From positions 89,314,890-89,378,889 of the forward strand of contig CM063508.1 in the NCBI GenBank assembly GCA_032207245.1: a stretch of DNA of 64,000 nucleotides. The letters are read 5' to 3'. Below, in pieces: positions 1 to 11,656 of the stretch. The translations under genes and the position numbers were made by a program. Positions within the stretch are counted from its first letter, which is position 1. Each line of letters opens with the position of its first letter. A model generated the notes under the pieces. That model saw only the letters and a list, made by a program, of their open reading frames with translations. It had not been told where the DNA came from and did no database searches. Source of the DNA: Pardosa pseudoannulata. Its lineage: Eukaryota; Arthropoda; Arachnida; Araneae; Lycosidae.

Positions 1-290
1 AATTATACTGAGAATGTCGCTCGAGATTGATTTGGCTGTTTTTAGTTTTTCGCTATTGGCAACGTAGAAGGAAATGGAGTTGAAAACAAAATGGAGCGAA
101 GGTCGCCGATGTCGAATACAACTATTTTTGAAGAATAAAAGTGTTTAGAATCGAAATTAACTCCACCTTCTGGTTTTAGACTTCGAAATATATATGTGTG
201 TACGTCATGTGAATAAACTCTACGAAAAGCTCTCCCAAACACTGTTTCATTTAGAGAATTGAAGAGAGAGAACAACTGAAAAAAAGGTAT
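1..290 (-). repeat. Diverged interspersed repeat with coding-like frame, copy 1
   Basis: Read on the minus strand, this edge segment aligns by eye with the plus strand at 25185-25430. Both have the same reading frame, including the shared peptides SLNETVF, KPEGGVNFDSK and VFDIGD. Copy 1 is open for about 90 codons (42-317, minus) and runs towards the left edge; copy 2 has a stop. Conservation of frame between two diverged copies suggests a decayed mobile-element protein rather than a chance frame. I do not recognise the protein family. The left boundary is outside the window, so the element is probably incomplete here. Confidence 0.55.
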
Positions 291-319
291 CCATATTTTT
301 ACTGGTTCATTTCCCAAAT

Positions 320-2350
320 AAGAGCATTCCTAGTCCACGCTTTTCGTATTATTTAAATAAAAGGACAGGGTATTATTAACCGGGAAAAAATATGCAAATT
401 GGCGACTTTGGTTTTTCGTTTAGGAGTCAAATTCCTTATCTGGTAGAAACATTCACAGAGTGGTATTTTTTGTCGCTATTGAGAACATGCATTTCAAAAA
501 GAAACTATAAAAATGAGTATATCTAAAACTGTAACAGAAGAATCATGACTATTGGAGATAAATAATCTAATTTTAGCTCTCTAAAGCACCATTTATAAGA
601 ATAGAAATGCAACAGTCATACATAAATATGTAAAGAAATGACATTTCATCTAAAAAAAAAAAGGCTCTGGCATGAAATTAATTAAAAAATAAACAGACTC
701 CTCGGAGCAACAGCTCTTAGGGAGCTAGGGCTTACGGTTTTAAGTATATGTTCATGTTAGCTGGTCAACCTTAATCGGAAACCCCAGTGTTTAGTTCCCA
801 AGCAGGCTTGGTTGAAATTAATTATCATTCCATAAATGCAGCAATTCTAGTTGTTTTATTATTATTTAGCAACGAAGATAAAAAGTAGAGATATTAGGTA
901 CTTCAGAGAATGCAAATTTAATGTTTAACATTGATAGGTTAAGGAGGTGTAATGGATTACAGTTCATTTTCATTTGTGCGAAATTTTGAAAAATTGTAAC
1001 TTCATTGTTTTAATAACTAAGGAAGTTATTCCATAGTTTTGAATATCGTTTTACGGATTATATTATATCACATTATATAACATTTCAGACAAATATTACT
1101 ATTTATCTATATAAATTAAAGGCAATATCTGTCCTCTATAAACTGAAAAGCTACTCCATCGATCTCGCTGTAGATATTTACTAGGTTGTAGATATTTATT
1201 AGGTTAATTTTTGGGGTGTTTATAGAGGGATTTGAATGAAATCTGACATATAGTACTGCTGCGTTACATATTTAAACATTTCCGGTCGACAATAGATGGC
1301 AGCACTAATGTTAAATTTCTTATTTTTTTAACGCTCGAAAAAAATATGTTAGCTCATTCATAATTTGTCATACAGCAATTTATTAAAAAATAAAATAAAA
1401 TAACCCATAATATATTATAAATATCGTTTGCATTAAAATCTAAATAAATATGAAAAAAATATTTAAAATTGTAAGTTATGCTTAGATATAATAAAAAACT
1501 GCATCAAACCAATTTAATTACATAATTAGAATTCTTGAAATGTAACATACAGACAAAATGCAGTGGTGCCTCTAAATAACGGACAGTGAGGGGATCGGAT
1601 GTTTTGATTGTTACGGGAAGATGTTCACTATTTGGGAGGACAAATTATTTGATTAAATTGTTATTTGATTGAATTGATTTGATTAATTCTTTAGCAGATT
1701 ATCTAAAAATTAATAATTATGTTACTAATACGTACTATTAAAATTCATTAAAATGTACTAAAAATTAATATTTGTATGAGTTTGCATCTCACTAAAAAAA
1801 CGCAAATTAAGACAGTGTTAAAGTTATTAAAACTTAATTAAAATGAAATAACTGCTACACTTAGCAAAAATTTAATTTCATTAAAGTTGGTACTAGTATA
1901 AATTTAATTAAAGTAATCTGTTAACAGAATTTGATTTATTGGTTTCTGTCTTTACTCTGCAAAATGATTTTTCAAGGTGAATTTTTCACATCTCTATTAC
2001 CGTATTAGTTCTCACATCTCTATTACCTAACACAATCTTTTGAATGTGATCAGTATATCTCAGTGCTTCTGAAAAGTCCCTAATTTGTACATCGTCTTCT
2101 TCCACAACATTTTCATTCTGAGAAGAATTAATGTTTTCTGGAATCCAAAGAATGAAATTGGGAACATTCAAGGCCGTTACTTCCGTGTTCAAATCTATGC
2201 CAATTTTTACGTAGTTTCAGTGCTAACATTAGAATCTAGACTTGTTACAAGATGGTTAAAAAGGCGATCTGCTTTTTTAATGTGGATATCTCAGACAATC
2301 CTATATTAAGGGACTGGGATTGCAAAATGTCTGCTAATTAGCGGTGTCCG
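320..2350. other. AT-rich stretch without recognisable gene
   Basis: No frame with recognisable protein content. Homopolymer-rich AT sequence. The only structured item I see is the motif at 1282-1305, described separately. The overlapping frames at 1986-2192 (minus) and 2085-2309 (plus) look like nothing known and lie just outside the TTAA element that begins at 2351. Confidence 0.6.
1282..1305 (+). promoter_or_regulatory. Recurring GTCGAC/AGATGGCAGCAC motif, copy 1
   Basis: A CCGGTCGAC block followed by ATAGATGGCAGCAC. Related strings occur at 9416-9441 and 37221-37240. AGATGGC resembles the core recognised by the insulator protein CTCF in insects (established knowledge). That it is a protein-binding site here is only inference; it could equally be a fragment of an old repeat, because the flanks at 1282 and 9416 also show some similarity. 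Confidence 0.25.
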
Positions 2351-3431
<1,081 letters not shown>

Positions 3432-4670
3432 GAGAAGTATCACTGTAATATGTATTTGTGAAAATCATCGTGCATTGTAAATATGTCCCCCATTACATCC
3501 TAACCCATTATTTCCTAAACACAGAAAAAAAATCATAACATTTTTCCATTTTCTTTGTTTTACCCATTGCAGCATTTGGACTGCTTAATTTAGAGAGTAC
3601 ATTCGAAAATCTTAAAATTTTACAGAGAAAATAATCATTGGGATATAACCCCTATGACTTTCACAGTAAAATATGAATCTATTGACAGATAACAAAAACA
3701 TTTTAATTATTTAAATTATCTACTCTATCGAATCATAAACGAAAAACACGATTTTAGTCCAAGACTGCAAAATTCCCTTTTATAAAACCAACCTGCCTAT
3801 TTGATGATACTCGAAGGCATTTAAAACCCGGGCAGCGACGGGTTTTAAGGTAACTAGTAAATAGCGAAAATAAAATAATGCTTCATATTAACGGTTAATT
3901 TTCTCAATTAAATGAAAATATTCGATTAAATAAAATTCTTGCACCAAGCAGGTTACGAAGCTGCTTTCTCATATCGAAGATCGTTTTGCTTGCATCAATG
4001 GATGTTCAGCATAACGAAATTGCTTGACAATTCGATATTTCTATTTCACTGAGTTGTAAATCATATCTAAGAACATTAATTAAAGGGGGTATGAAATATG
4101 AAATGTCGTCACTGATAGGTAGTGGTTAAGTTCCGATGCTGGGCTGCAAGTTAATAATAATTTCAAATTTTAAGATAAAGTCATTACTTAATTTTTATAA
4201 TTCGACTTGATAAATCTTCTACACACACTGAGTATGCACACGTTATTTTCATAAACTATTCGCTAACGAAACAATAATCGAGAATGTTAAATGTATGACA
4301 TAACAATCCGTATATACCCAGCAGTTAGATTTAAAAAAATATATACATATTACTGATTTTACTCTTAAAATATAATTATAAATTAAAGATAAAAATTTTA
4401 AGGACCCTGAATCTTGAAAAGTCTTTTAAAAGGTAACACTTTCCCCGAACGGGAGCTTTGAGGATCCTTCTCTCCCTCAAATTATAAAAGGGGGAAGGGG
4501 GGTAAAGGCAAGCCAAAGAAAGAAATCCACATCTCAAGTGAAAGAAATGTAAGCATCTTTATTTTAAAGACAAAATATTGAATAGTAATTCACTTATGTA
4601 AACGTTTAAATATCGACAAATATTTAATTTACTATTTAGTTAATACTATATTTATAATAGTGATATAGAC
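3432..4670. other. AT-rich stretch without gene; one hairpin
   Basis: No coding content recognised. It contains the 10-bp stem hairpin at 3821-3848. Sequence just before 4671 is ordinary AT-rich flank of the hAT insertion. Confidence 0.6.
3821..3848. repeat. Perfect inverted repeat with 8-base loop
   Basis: TTAAAACCCG (3821-3830) and its exact complement CGGGTTTTAA (3839-3848) flank GGCAGCGA. The arms begin and end with TTAA, which recalls the ends of the TTAA elements elsewhere in the window. At 28 bp it could be a collapsed remnant of one, or a chance hairpin. Confidence 0.5.
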
Positions 4671-4703
4671 CAGGGGTGGCTAAACTTTTGGGATCCGTGG
4701 TCT

Positions 4704-5697
4704 TCCTTCCTCCCTTCCTCAGTGGCATGACAGTCCAGGATGGGCCTTAGCCTTCTCTAGAATTCCATACCAGGCAGTCCTATCTTTGGCTCTGGATTTC
4801 CAATTTGAAATTTTCAAGGATCTTATGTCTTTCTCAATGCAGTCTAACCATCTAAGTTTTGGTCGTCCTCTCATTCGGGTTCCTATTGGTTTGGCCATAA
4901 AAACTTTTTTTGTGGATCTATTGTCATTAAGTCGAACTAGGTGTCCGGCCCATTTTAATCTTTGTAAGCTAATAAAATTAATTATATCTGGGTTTTTATA
5001 TGTTCTGTATAATTCAATATTTGTTCTTCTTCTCCATATACCATTTACATTAATTCTCCCAAAAATACTTCTCAATATTTTTCTCTCAAAAACTGCTAGG
5101 GTTTCCTTGTCTCTTTCTGTCAATGCCCAGGTTTCAGCTGAGTAAGTCAAAACAGGTCTTATTAGGCATTTATACAATATTATTTTAGTCAATCTTTTAA
5201 TGTACTTAGACTTTAAATATTTCTTTAATCCAAAAAAAAACATCGATTAGCAGCAGTAATTCTGCTATGAATTTCAACAGATATATTATTTTGTGTATTA
5301 ATTTCCGAACCTAGGTATATAAACTGCTTTACAGTCTCAAATCTATAACTGCCTATTTCTAAGAAGGAGTGATTATATTTTGATTTTAAACAAGGCATAT
5401 ATTTGGTTTTAGTTTCATTAATGCTCAAATTCATCTTTTTGGCCTCAGTTTCCAGAGAAATAAATGCTTGTTTTAGTGCATCTAATGTCCGGGCTATAAC
5501 ATCAATATCATCTGCATATGCAAGCAATTGTACAGATTTATTGAAAATGGTTCCTCTAGAATTTAAATTTGCATCTCTAACTATTTTCTCCAGTGCAAGG
5601 TTAAAGAGAAGACAGGCCAGGGCATCCCTTTGTCTTAGACCATTCATGATGGTAATAGGTTCTGATAAGCTGTTTTGTACCTTAATTCTTACATTGG
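4704..5697 (-). mobile_element. 5'-truncated non-LTR retrotransposon (LINE) nested in hAT
   Basis: A 14-bp target-site duplication, GGGATCCGTGGTCT (4690-4703) and the same string with one change at 5698-5711, brackets this insertion inside the hAT element. The 3' end on the minus strand carries a GGAA-rich tail. Only the last ~330 codons of a reverse transcriptase ORF remain, as usual for abortive target-primed reverse transcription. The clade was not assigned. Confidence 0.85.
4719..5697 (-). pseudogene. LINE reverse transcriptase C-terminal part, frameshifted
   Basis: The minus-strand reading begins in VRIKVQNSLSEPITI, continues through GLRQRDALACLLFNLALEK, and reaches the catalytic YADD box at about 5507-5518. 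This is the palm of a non-LTR reverse transcriptase, the enzyme that copies the element's RNA at the target site. The second part (4719-5243) gives the thumb and C-terminal region: LYKCLIRPVLTYSAETW, ERKILRSIFGRI, LKWAGHLVRL and RGRPKLRW. The two parts are in different frames. The shift falls at a run of nine A bases near 5232-5240, so it is either replication slippage or a sequencing error. There is no endonuclease domain because the copy is 5'-truncated. Confidence 0.9.
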
Positions 5698-5917
5698 GGG
5701 ATCCGTAGTCTACTTCACATTAAAAAAAATCGAAGGTGGTCTACCAATGGCAGAGCTAAATTAAAGTAACGTACATGTTTATATATTTATTTTCGGTAAC
5801 AAGAAAAAAATGGTAAATTATCTAATTTTTCTAAAAAAAACTTAATAATAATATTTAGAAAATAAAAATTTACTGACGAAAATAATCAAAGTATTCCTAT
5901 ATCAAAAATTGACCACC

Positions 5918-6169
5918 CTATTCACTTCGTTTAGTTGAAATTTGGCCCTGTATATCTGTAACAAGTTTATCATATTGTGGCTGGAACGAACTTATTGCAA
6001 TGCGTAAACACGAAATTAAATGTTCATCTGTTAAACGCGACCGGTGTTTGGTTGTTTTTAAGGCGTTCATGGTTGAAAAAGCAGATTCGCAAAGATACGT
6101 CCATCCTAAGTATGATTTCAAATACAAAATCAATTTGTAAATATTTGGAAACGTTTCCTCAGATATTAA
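5918..6169 (-). pseudogene. hAT transposase C-terminal dimerisation domain remnant
   Basis: Translation gives EETFPNIYKLILYLKSYLG followed by YLCESAFSTMN, HRSRLTDEHL and CLRIAIS. This matches the hAT C-terminal dimerisation region as found in ZBED/GTF2IRD2-type transposases, where CESAFSTMN and RSRLTDEHL are signature segments. The frame is closed upstream by a stop at 6170-6172, and no DDE or BED-finger part is left in the element. Within the family this region joins transposase subunits. Here it is a relic. Confidence 0.85.
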
Positions 6170-6455
6170 TTAAAATGTTTCTATTTAATTCTCCACTGTA
6201 AAACGACAAATTCGTTGTATTATTTTGCACAGTTTGTTTTATGTTTTAATGCGTAGTAAATTTTTATTTTGAATAATTCATTAATTCTATGTCATAAGTC
6301 ATAAATTAAATTAATATCCGAGGTCATTATCGGGGTGGTCGAGCGGACTACCTAAAACGTCTTCGCGGTCGACGTCTTGGCCACCCCTGATATAGACTAT
6401 AAACCACTAAAATTAAAATGTTATCATATAGAGAATAGATATAAATAGCATTTTT

Positions 6456-7025
6456 TTAGCCCCTTCCGGTAAAATGACGAGTCTATCTCGTCATTGGTTT
6501 TTCATTCCATACCACACAATGACGAGCTACACTCGACATGCGACTAAAGTTAATGTTAAATATGATAATTTAGTTTATAATTTCTAGTATACTGAATTTA
6601 GCAAGACTTTTGTTACTTGTGGAAATACCTGGTCACTATTACATATTGTTTATTCAGAATTTCTTGGTACAAGTCACTGCCAAATTGATGAGTCAGAATA
6701 AAAGAAAACCTACTAAGAAATGCTGTGTGTGTTACAAGAATCAAATTAGAAGTGAGACTCCCTAGTGGTGTAAACAAGTCAGTATTCCATTGCACTTTGT
6801 TTTGAAAAGCACCACTATCTTGAAGACTATCTGTATACCTTATTAATGTTTTGCTTTGATATTTTCTTAATTATACCTTTTCTGATATTATTTAACACTA
6901 TGTAAAAAGTGGATTTTAATCAGGAATATGTAAGAATTGTAAAATGAAACAAGTTTTTTAAATAAAAAATAAATGGTTACTTCACGCACAGGTTTTCATT
7001 ATTAAATCGTACCGGAAGGGGTTAA
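6456..7025 (+). mobile_element. piggyBac-like non-autonomous element, copy A
   Basis: The ends are CCCCTTCCGGTA and TACCGGAAGGGG, with TTAA at 7022-7025 and a mutated TTAG at 6456-6459. It is about 570 bp and closely similar along its length to the copy at 44559-45135. Near both left ends is an inner palindromic ATGACGAG/CTCGTCAT motif. The interior at about 6690-6840 encodes the same cysteine-containing peptide as copy B (SQNKRKPTKKC and following) but with an in-frame stop. The interpretation is a deletion derivative of a piggyBac transposon. Confidence 0.85.
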
Positions 7026-7972
7026 TAAAAGGATGTTCGTTTATCCAAGCATTATTATTTAATCAGAATCTAATATTAAGGCATTCAGTTCGATGCAGCC
7101 ACGAACTAAACGATTTTGCGGAAAATATAATTATTTACGTACGGAAAAAAACTGTTGTTTGATCCAACCGTAATGTCTCCATTAAAGGTGTCGAACTCGC
7201 GGCCTAAATATAAAGACATTTAACAGAAGTATGAATATAAATTTCATAACTGAACTGTGAAATTTCTTGCATAGTTCTTTGTTATCTTCCTTTTTCTAGT
7301 TCTCTGCTTGATATAACTCCCACGAACTCTCGCTGAGTATGCAGATACGTTGTTTTCATATTTATTCGCTAACGAAGCAGTAATCAAGAATGTTACAGCC
7401 GGTGTAACTTGACAAACCGCATCTCTAATGCATTTAGATCTTTCAATTCTTTTTCGTTAAATTTCCCGCTTGAGTTAGAAATTATCGTATTTTGTAACCC
7501 GAATTCGGCCCTACGTCAGTTATGAGAAAAATAGATGCGGACAAGATTTCTCCTGAGGTTGGAAGTTGGTGCACAGATGTAAAACTGAATTTCAAAAATC
7601 CCGTCTTTTTTCCCCCCGAATGAGAAGCATTTTTCTTTATTAGCATGCTACCATACAATCATCTGATTTGTTGCCCTTTTTATCAACGAAGATTTTGGAA
7701 GCATCTTGTATTTGTGTGTTTAGCAGAGGTAGGGCAATATTGCTCCTGTATTGCAAATTCCGGTGATAAAAGTGGTTAAAGTTATCTTGAAGTAGGCTTG
7801 GGTTCGAATATCGATTCTAGCAAGGATGTATTTGTGTCGACAGTAATGTGAGTTCGCCAGTACAGTGTCGTCGGAATAACACAGCCAACGATGCATGTTC
7901 ATAAGACAGATGCCCCATTGGGACGGTTGCTGTTCTGCGGTACCGGACTTTGTTAATTTGAATTGCAATTCA
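7026..7972. other. No recognisable gene
   Basis: Mixed AT-rich sequence between two TTAA elements. The 90-codon frame at 7720-7992 (minus) has no recognisable domain and runs into the TTAA element, so I regard it as chance. Confidence 0.55.
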
Positions 7973-8214
7973 TTAACCCCTTCGCGGGCCATTTATTTCT
8001 CACTCCACGTTTCCAAACTTTCAAAACAGAAGTGCTAATTTTATTCAATCGATCGAACAATAGATTACAGCGAAAAATCGAAGCGAGAATTAGTCTTTCC
8101 GTCATTCCAATAGCAAGACCAATACATTAGAATGGGTTTTGTGCTTCCCACCGGTGTATTTTTTAAGACCTTGTAGGTGGGAAGTAATCTTTCCACGGCC
8201 CACGAAAAGGTTAA
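7973..8214. mobile_element. Short TTAA-flanked MITE (about 242 bp)
   Basis: TTAA at 7973-7976 and 8211-8214. The left end is CCCCTTCGCGGGCC and the right end complement is CCTTTTCGTGGGCC, an imperfect inverted repeat. Length and layout match the element at 47664-47906 (243 bp), including the internal string GGTGGGAAGTA near the right end. It has no coding capacity. Confidence 0.75.
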
Positions 8215-8520
8215 AAGGGAGAAACGAAAGAACACGCGGGGTTTTCGCTCATTCCCTTAGATTTTGAGACCCCCGAGAATAATTTCGGAAAGTCGAACTG
8301 CAATAAATTCTCACCGGTACTTTTATTTTCTCGGATTGCCGAAAAAAATTAACGTTATATTCGGTTAAGGATAGCCTTAAGTACTTTCCACTAGTCTCTT
8401 GCATATGCTTTAAGTTTCTACAAGTACGCCTTAGTTTTTGTTGTTACATATATACGTGTACATGAGAGTGTATATTTTTGTGTGCTTTATTATACTAAAT
8501 CACACGGTTTGTTGTAGAAT

Positions 8521-9296
8521 CAGGGCTTCGAACCGGAACTGAACCTAAAACCGGAAAAAACCGTTATTTTGGTCGGAACGAAAACCGGAACTGAACCGAA
8601 AAAAATATCGGTTTATTTCGGTTCGATATATCTTTCAGTCATTTTGTTACTGTTACCAACTTATCAATATTTTCTAATTTAACGTCAACTTTATAATTAC
8701 ATATCCGCACTTGTATAAGATTGCAATGGTGGTTTTGGCAGCTCCAGCTACACAAGTTAGTGTTGAAAGAGCGTTTTCAGATTTGAAATTTATTCTCCGA
8801 GATAACAGAAGTAATCTCAGTGAAACCACGTTAGAAGATATATTAATAATTAGAGGCAATTTTCATATGTTAAATAAATAATATATTTTTTACATAATTA
8901 TTGCAAGGCCAAGTGCACGATGTGAGAGTCAAACGACGAATGTGGGTAATCATGAACCTAGTTGTCAAATGCGATTTTGATAATGGATAACAATGCCAAT
9001 GCTCGCCGCTCTTATCGTACCTGCTGTTTGTATCAATTCACATAGTGTACCAATTGAAAAAAGAATAAAATCTTCTAAATTTTGATAGAATTACATTTTT
9101 AGTACAAATAAGAATATACATAAAATGAAATTATTCATTTGGAACTGAAACGAAAATAGTTATTTTTGGCGGAACGAAAACCGGAACTGAACCGAAAACC
9201 GCTATTTTTGGCGGAGCGAAAACCGGAACTGAACCGATATTAATTTTTTAGTTGAACCGGAACAAAAAAAAAAAAAAATTACGGTTCGAAGCCCTG
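8521..9296 (+). mobile_element. hAT-superfamily transposon with reiterated subterminal repeats
   Basis: A perfect 15-bp terminal inverted repeat CAGGGCTTCGAACCG (8521-8535) and its complement (9282-9296) is flanked by 8-bp duplications TGTAGAAT/TGTACAAT with one mismatch. CCGGAACTGAACC-type blocks recur at least twice near each end; in hAT elements subterminal repeats of this kind bind the transposase (family knowledge). The interior keeps only the C-terminal part of the transposase (8678-8881), so it is an internally deleted copy of about 776 bp. Confidence 0.9.
8678..8881 (+). pseudogene. hAT transposase C-terminal remnant
   Basis: The frame reads YPHLYKIAMVVLAAPATQ, then VSVERAFSDLKFILRDNRSN, then LEDILIIRGNF. 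This is the hAT dimerisation region: PAT.VSVERAFS..K is one of the most conserved hAT signatures. A stop at 8675-8677 closes the frame upstream, and the natural stop at 8879-8881 is kept. About 65 codons remain from a protein usually several hundred residues long. The first ATG at 8726 is internal to the conserved block, so it is not a true start. Confidence 0.87.
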
Positions 9297-10628
9297 TGTA
9301 CAATCACTAAATTTTGATCAGATATTCTTCGATGCCACCAGGCAGTCACTATCGATATTAAAACCACCTCCGAACATCCTAACACGTGATATGGCAGTAT
9401 AACTGGTTATAAATGTTACCGGTCGACGAAAGATGGCAATACATGGTTATTGTATTTAACCGTAAAAAATAGGTTAAATAATTTGTAATTAGCAACCAGT
9501 AATTTACTTGAAGATAAAATTATTTAAAACGTGCTTCGAAGTCCATTTTGCATTAAGATATAAATTAAAGATAATGTGACAAACCACTTGCTTACATGAA
9601 AGTTTAGCTCGACCTCTAAGTTCTCAGTAATTATCACTAAATTTGGATACGAATATTCTGGAAACGCTTTTGCATCTTAAGGATTAACGGTGGCCTATGC
9701 TGAAAGTTTAATTTTGTTTTATGACAAGCATTGTAAAAATTGAATATGATTATAATATATTATGATGTACAAAATACAGGTACTTTTTCTTCAGCGTGGT
9801 ACCTTGTACTTTTGAAATTAAAACAGCTCACAAGTATATTCAAAAGAGTACGTCACGCCATTAATTATGTATACCCACGGCGAAAGTTCGTAGCGAAGAA
9901 GCTAAAAAGCCTTTTTAAATCCATAATGCAGTCTGAGTACGCCATTATGTTAATATCTTTTCGGTTTTCGATAAAGTATATTAATTAAGAAGTTTTAGAT
10001 AAGGTATTTTAAGTAAGAAGTATTTTAAAGCAAGAAAGGTATATTATATTTCATGGCGTACTCATTTTACAGGAAGTTAAACTGTTTGTAATTAAGTAGC
10101 GGGACTGACAGTCTGCGAAGCCAGTGTAAAGGTACCGTCTGTGGATGTGGAGAAGCATAAAAACATTTCTGATTAAACACAACAACCTCATATTTTCAAA
10201 CTACTTTAATATATCTAAATCCAGCAGTAGCACGCGGTCATTTTTTCACAAAAAAGAAAAAAAAATTCTGGTTTTTTACAAATTGTTGTCACATAAACAG
10301 CAACAAAGGAATTTATAAAGATTTCTGAATAAAAACACAATATTGACTATAACTAAACAGAGAAAATACAATAATAAAAATATATGTAAACAAAATACAA
10401 ATACGAGGGAGTATCAATAAGTAATACACATGTAAATTTTCTTGTTGTATAAATTATTTATTAAAATAGAGGGTGAAACTACCTGCATCCAATGCTATTG
10501 AGATGTTACGTAGTAGTGAGTTGGTCATCGTTAAACTGTTTATACACTGCACAATTTGGAGGAGCAATGAGTAGTGGTAAAATTTCTACTAGAAAAAGGA
10601 AGGAATATTGGAGAACTCTATTAGGATC
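9297..10628. other. No recognisable gene
   Basis: AT-rich flank of the hAT element. Holds the second copy of the GTCGAC/AGATGGC motif at 9416-9441. The 82-codon frame at 9740-9988 has no recognisable domain. Confidence 0.55.
9416..9441 (+). promoter_or_regulatory. Recurring GTCGAC/AGATGGC motif, copy 2
   Basis: ACCGGTCGAC followed by GAAAGATGGCAATAC, a diverged form of the string at 1282-1305. Function is unknown; see that entry for alternatives. Confidence 0.22.
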
Positions 10629-11033
10629 GGTTTAGAGCGCTATGGTTGAACTGTTTTACTACATGAGGGTTAATTTAGACCGTGACCAGCTACTTAAACC
10701 CTTCTCGACCAACGTCTCGTAGACGCGACGTACATTTCACTCTTATCGTCCAGCGTCGCCTCCACGCTATGATCTCCGGTTGATATTGAGATCAGCGTCG
10801 CATGTGCGTAATAGGAGATCTGAACGTTTCATTTTAATTTTTTAAATGCTAGATTTAATTACTAGAAGGCGTTAAATGGCAACGGTTTTCACAACGGTCG
10901 ACTCGTATAGCATTTACGTGTGGTCCTCAAGGGGTTAAGGCCGAACCAGAAAGACTGCGAATATACATACCAGTAGCAGGATTCGAACCTACGAACTCCG
11001 GTATCGAAGAACAGCGCCCTACCATTTGGTACA
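10629..11033 (-). repeat. tRNA-derived SINE (family 1), split by a TTAA element
   Basis: The 3' body of the SINE lies at 10629-10697 and its tRNA-like head at 10935-11033, including a B-box-like string (complement of GGATTCGAACC). The two halves join at the TTAA of the usual body string CTTAAAGCCG, and the gap is filled by the element at 10694-10938. The copy is diverged from the family consensus, so the SINE is old and the disrupting element younger. Confidence 0.75.
10694..10938. mobile_element. TTAA-flanked MITE inserted into a SINE
   Basis: TTAA at 10694-10697 and 10935-10938 bracket about 237 bp of relatively CpG-rich sequence. The right end is AAGGGG and the left end CCCTT; beyond these the inverted repeat is imperfect. 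Insertion at the TTAA of the SINE body, with TTAA present on both sides, is good evidence for a piggyBac-type transposition. Its length matches the elements at 7973 and 47664, but its interior differs from theirs. Confidence 0.7.
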
Positions 11034-11084
11034 TACTATTTATTGACACTCCTTCGTAGTTGTGTAGGGCTGAAAGCAAGAATC

Positions 11085-11435
11085 TATATGTTGTTGTTGT
11101 CATATGCCATTTGGTCCAACCAAGCTCGATATGAGCCGGAGCTACTCGATTTAAGGCAAAGGGGGTGCGCCTTTCGTTTCAATGAGCATCACAAGGGTGA
11201 AAGTACGACATATGGTCCTCGTAATTTTGAAGCCGAGCAGAAGACGCATAGACTTGGACTGCCACCCCCAGAGGTATTGATTGAGAACATGGAAGACATT
11301 ATAACCAAGAACATATTTTACGTGTCCCAGTCACCTTTAGCGAACACGGCGGATTTTAGGCCGGCTCCGGTTTCGAACCCGCAACCTCTCAGTTACGAGA
11401 TCGTTGCCTTTGCCGATTGAGCTACCGTGGCTCCA
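11085..11435 (-). repeat. tRNA-Thr-like SINE (family 2), full-length copy
   Basis: On the minus strand the head reads GGTAGCTCAATCGGCAAAG (A box), then an anticodon arm with CTCGTAAC resembling tRNA-Thr(CGT), then GGGTTCGAAACC (B box). The body extends about 280 bp to an ACAACA-type tail. Possible 7-bp duplications AAGAATC lie at 11078-11084 and 11436-11442. The plus-strand frame 11043-11420 is a reading through this SINE, not a gene. It supplies the empty-site reference for the interrupted copy at 44.5 kb. Confidence 0.8.
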
Positions 11436-11558
11436 AAGAATCAAAATGACATTATCAATTATACATATAAAATATATAATATTTAGTTACAATGCATTAC
11501 AAAATTTGATATTCCACAATAAAACAAGGTGCGCAGTTGGACATCATCTGAATTTCTC

Positions 11559-11637
11559 TTCTGTCATGGCTATGAGTGGTGTCCAAAGCCTTTTTTCTTT
11601 TCTGTCATGGCTATGAGTGGTGTCCCAAAGCCTTTTC
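11559..11637. repeat. Two direct copies of a ~38-bp unit
   Basis: TCTGTCATGGCTATGAGTGG plus GTGTCC(C)AAAGCCTTTT occurs twice in a row (about 11559-11595 and 11599-11637). A simple local duplication. If the candidate exon to its right is real, this would lie in its 3' untranslated region. Confidence 0.9.
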
Positions 11638-11656
11638 TAATATCTTTCGATGACTG

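Larger units (their letters stand above)
4671..6389 (-). mobile_element. hAT-superfamily DNA transposon, non-autonomous/decayed, carrying a LINE
   Basis: An 8-bp target-site duplication ATATAGAC (4663-4670 and 6390-6397) flanks 13-bp terminal inverted repeats: CAGGGGTGGCTAA on the left, with CAGGGGTGGCCAA as the complement of the right end (one mismatch). Eight-base duplications with CAGGGG-type ends are typical of hAT elements. The minus strand carries the C-terminal dimerisation part of a hAT transposase (5918-6169). Without the inserted LINE the element is about 0.7 kb, so most of the transposase is missing and it cannot move by itself. Confidence 0.88.

Noticed and set aside
10981..11033. 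tRNA genes suggested by GGTTCGAATCC-type boxes (here and in every SINE head)
   Set aside because: All are attached to the same SINE bodies and tails; none folds as a complete tRNA with a proper acceptor stem by inspection.
11043..11420. 125-codon plus-strand open frame
   Set aside because: It lies almost wholly within SINE family 2, read against the SINE's own orientation.
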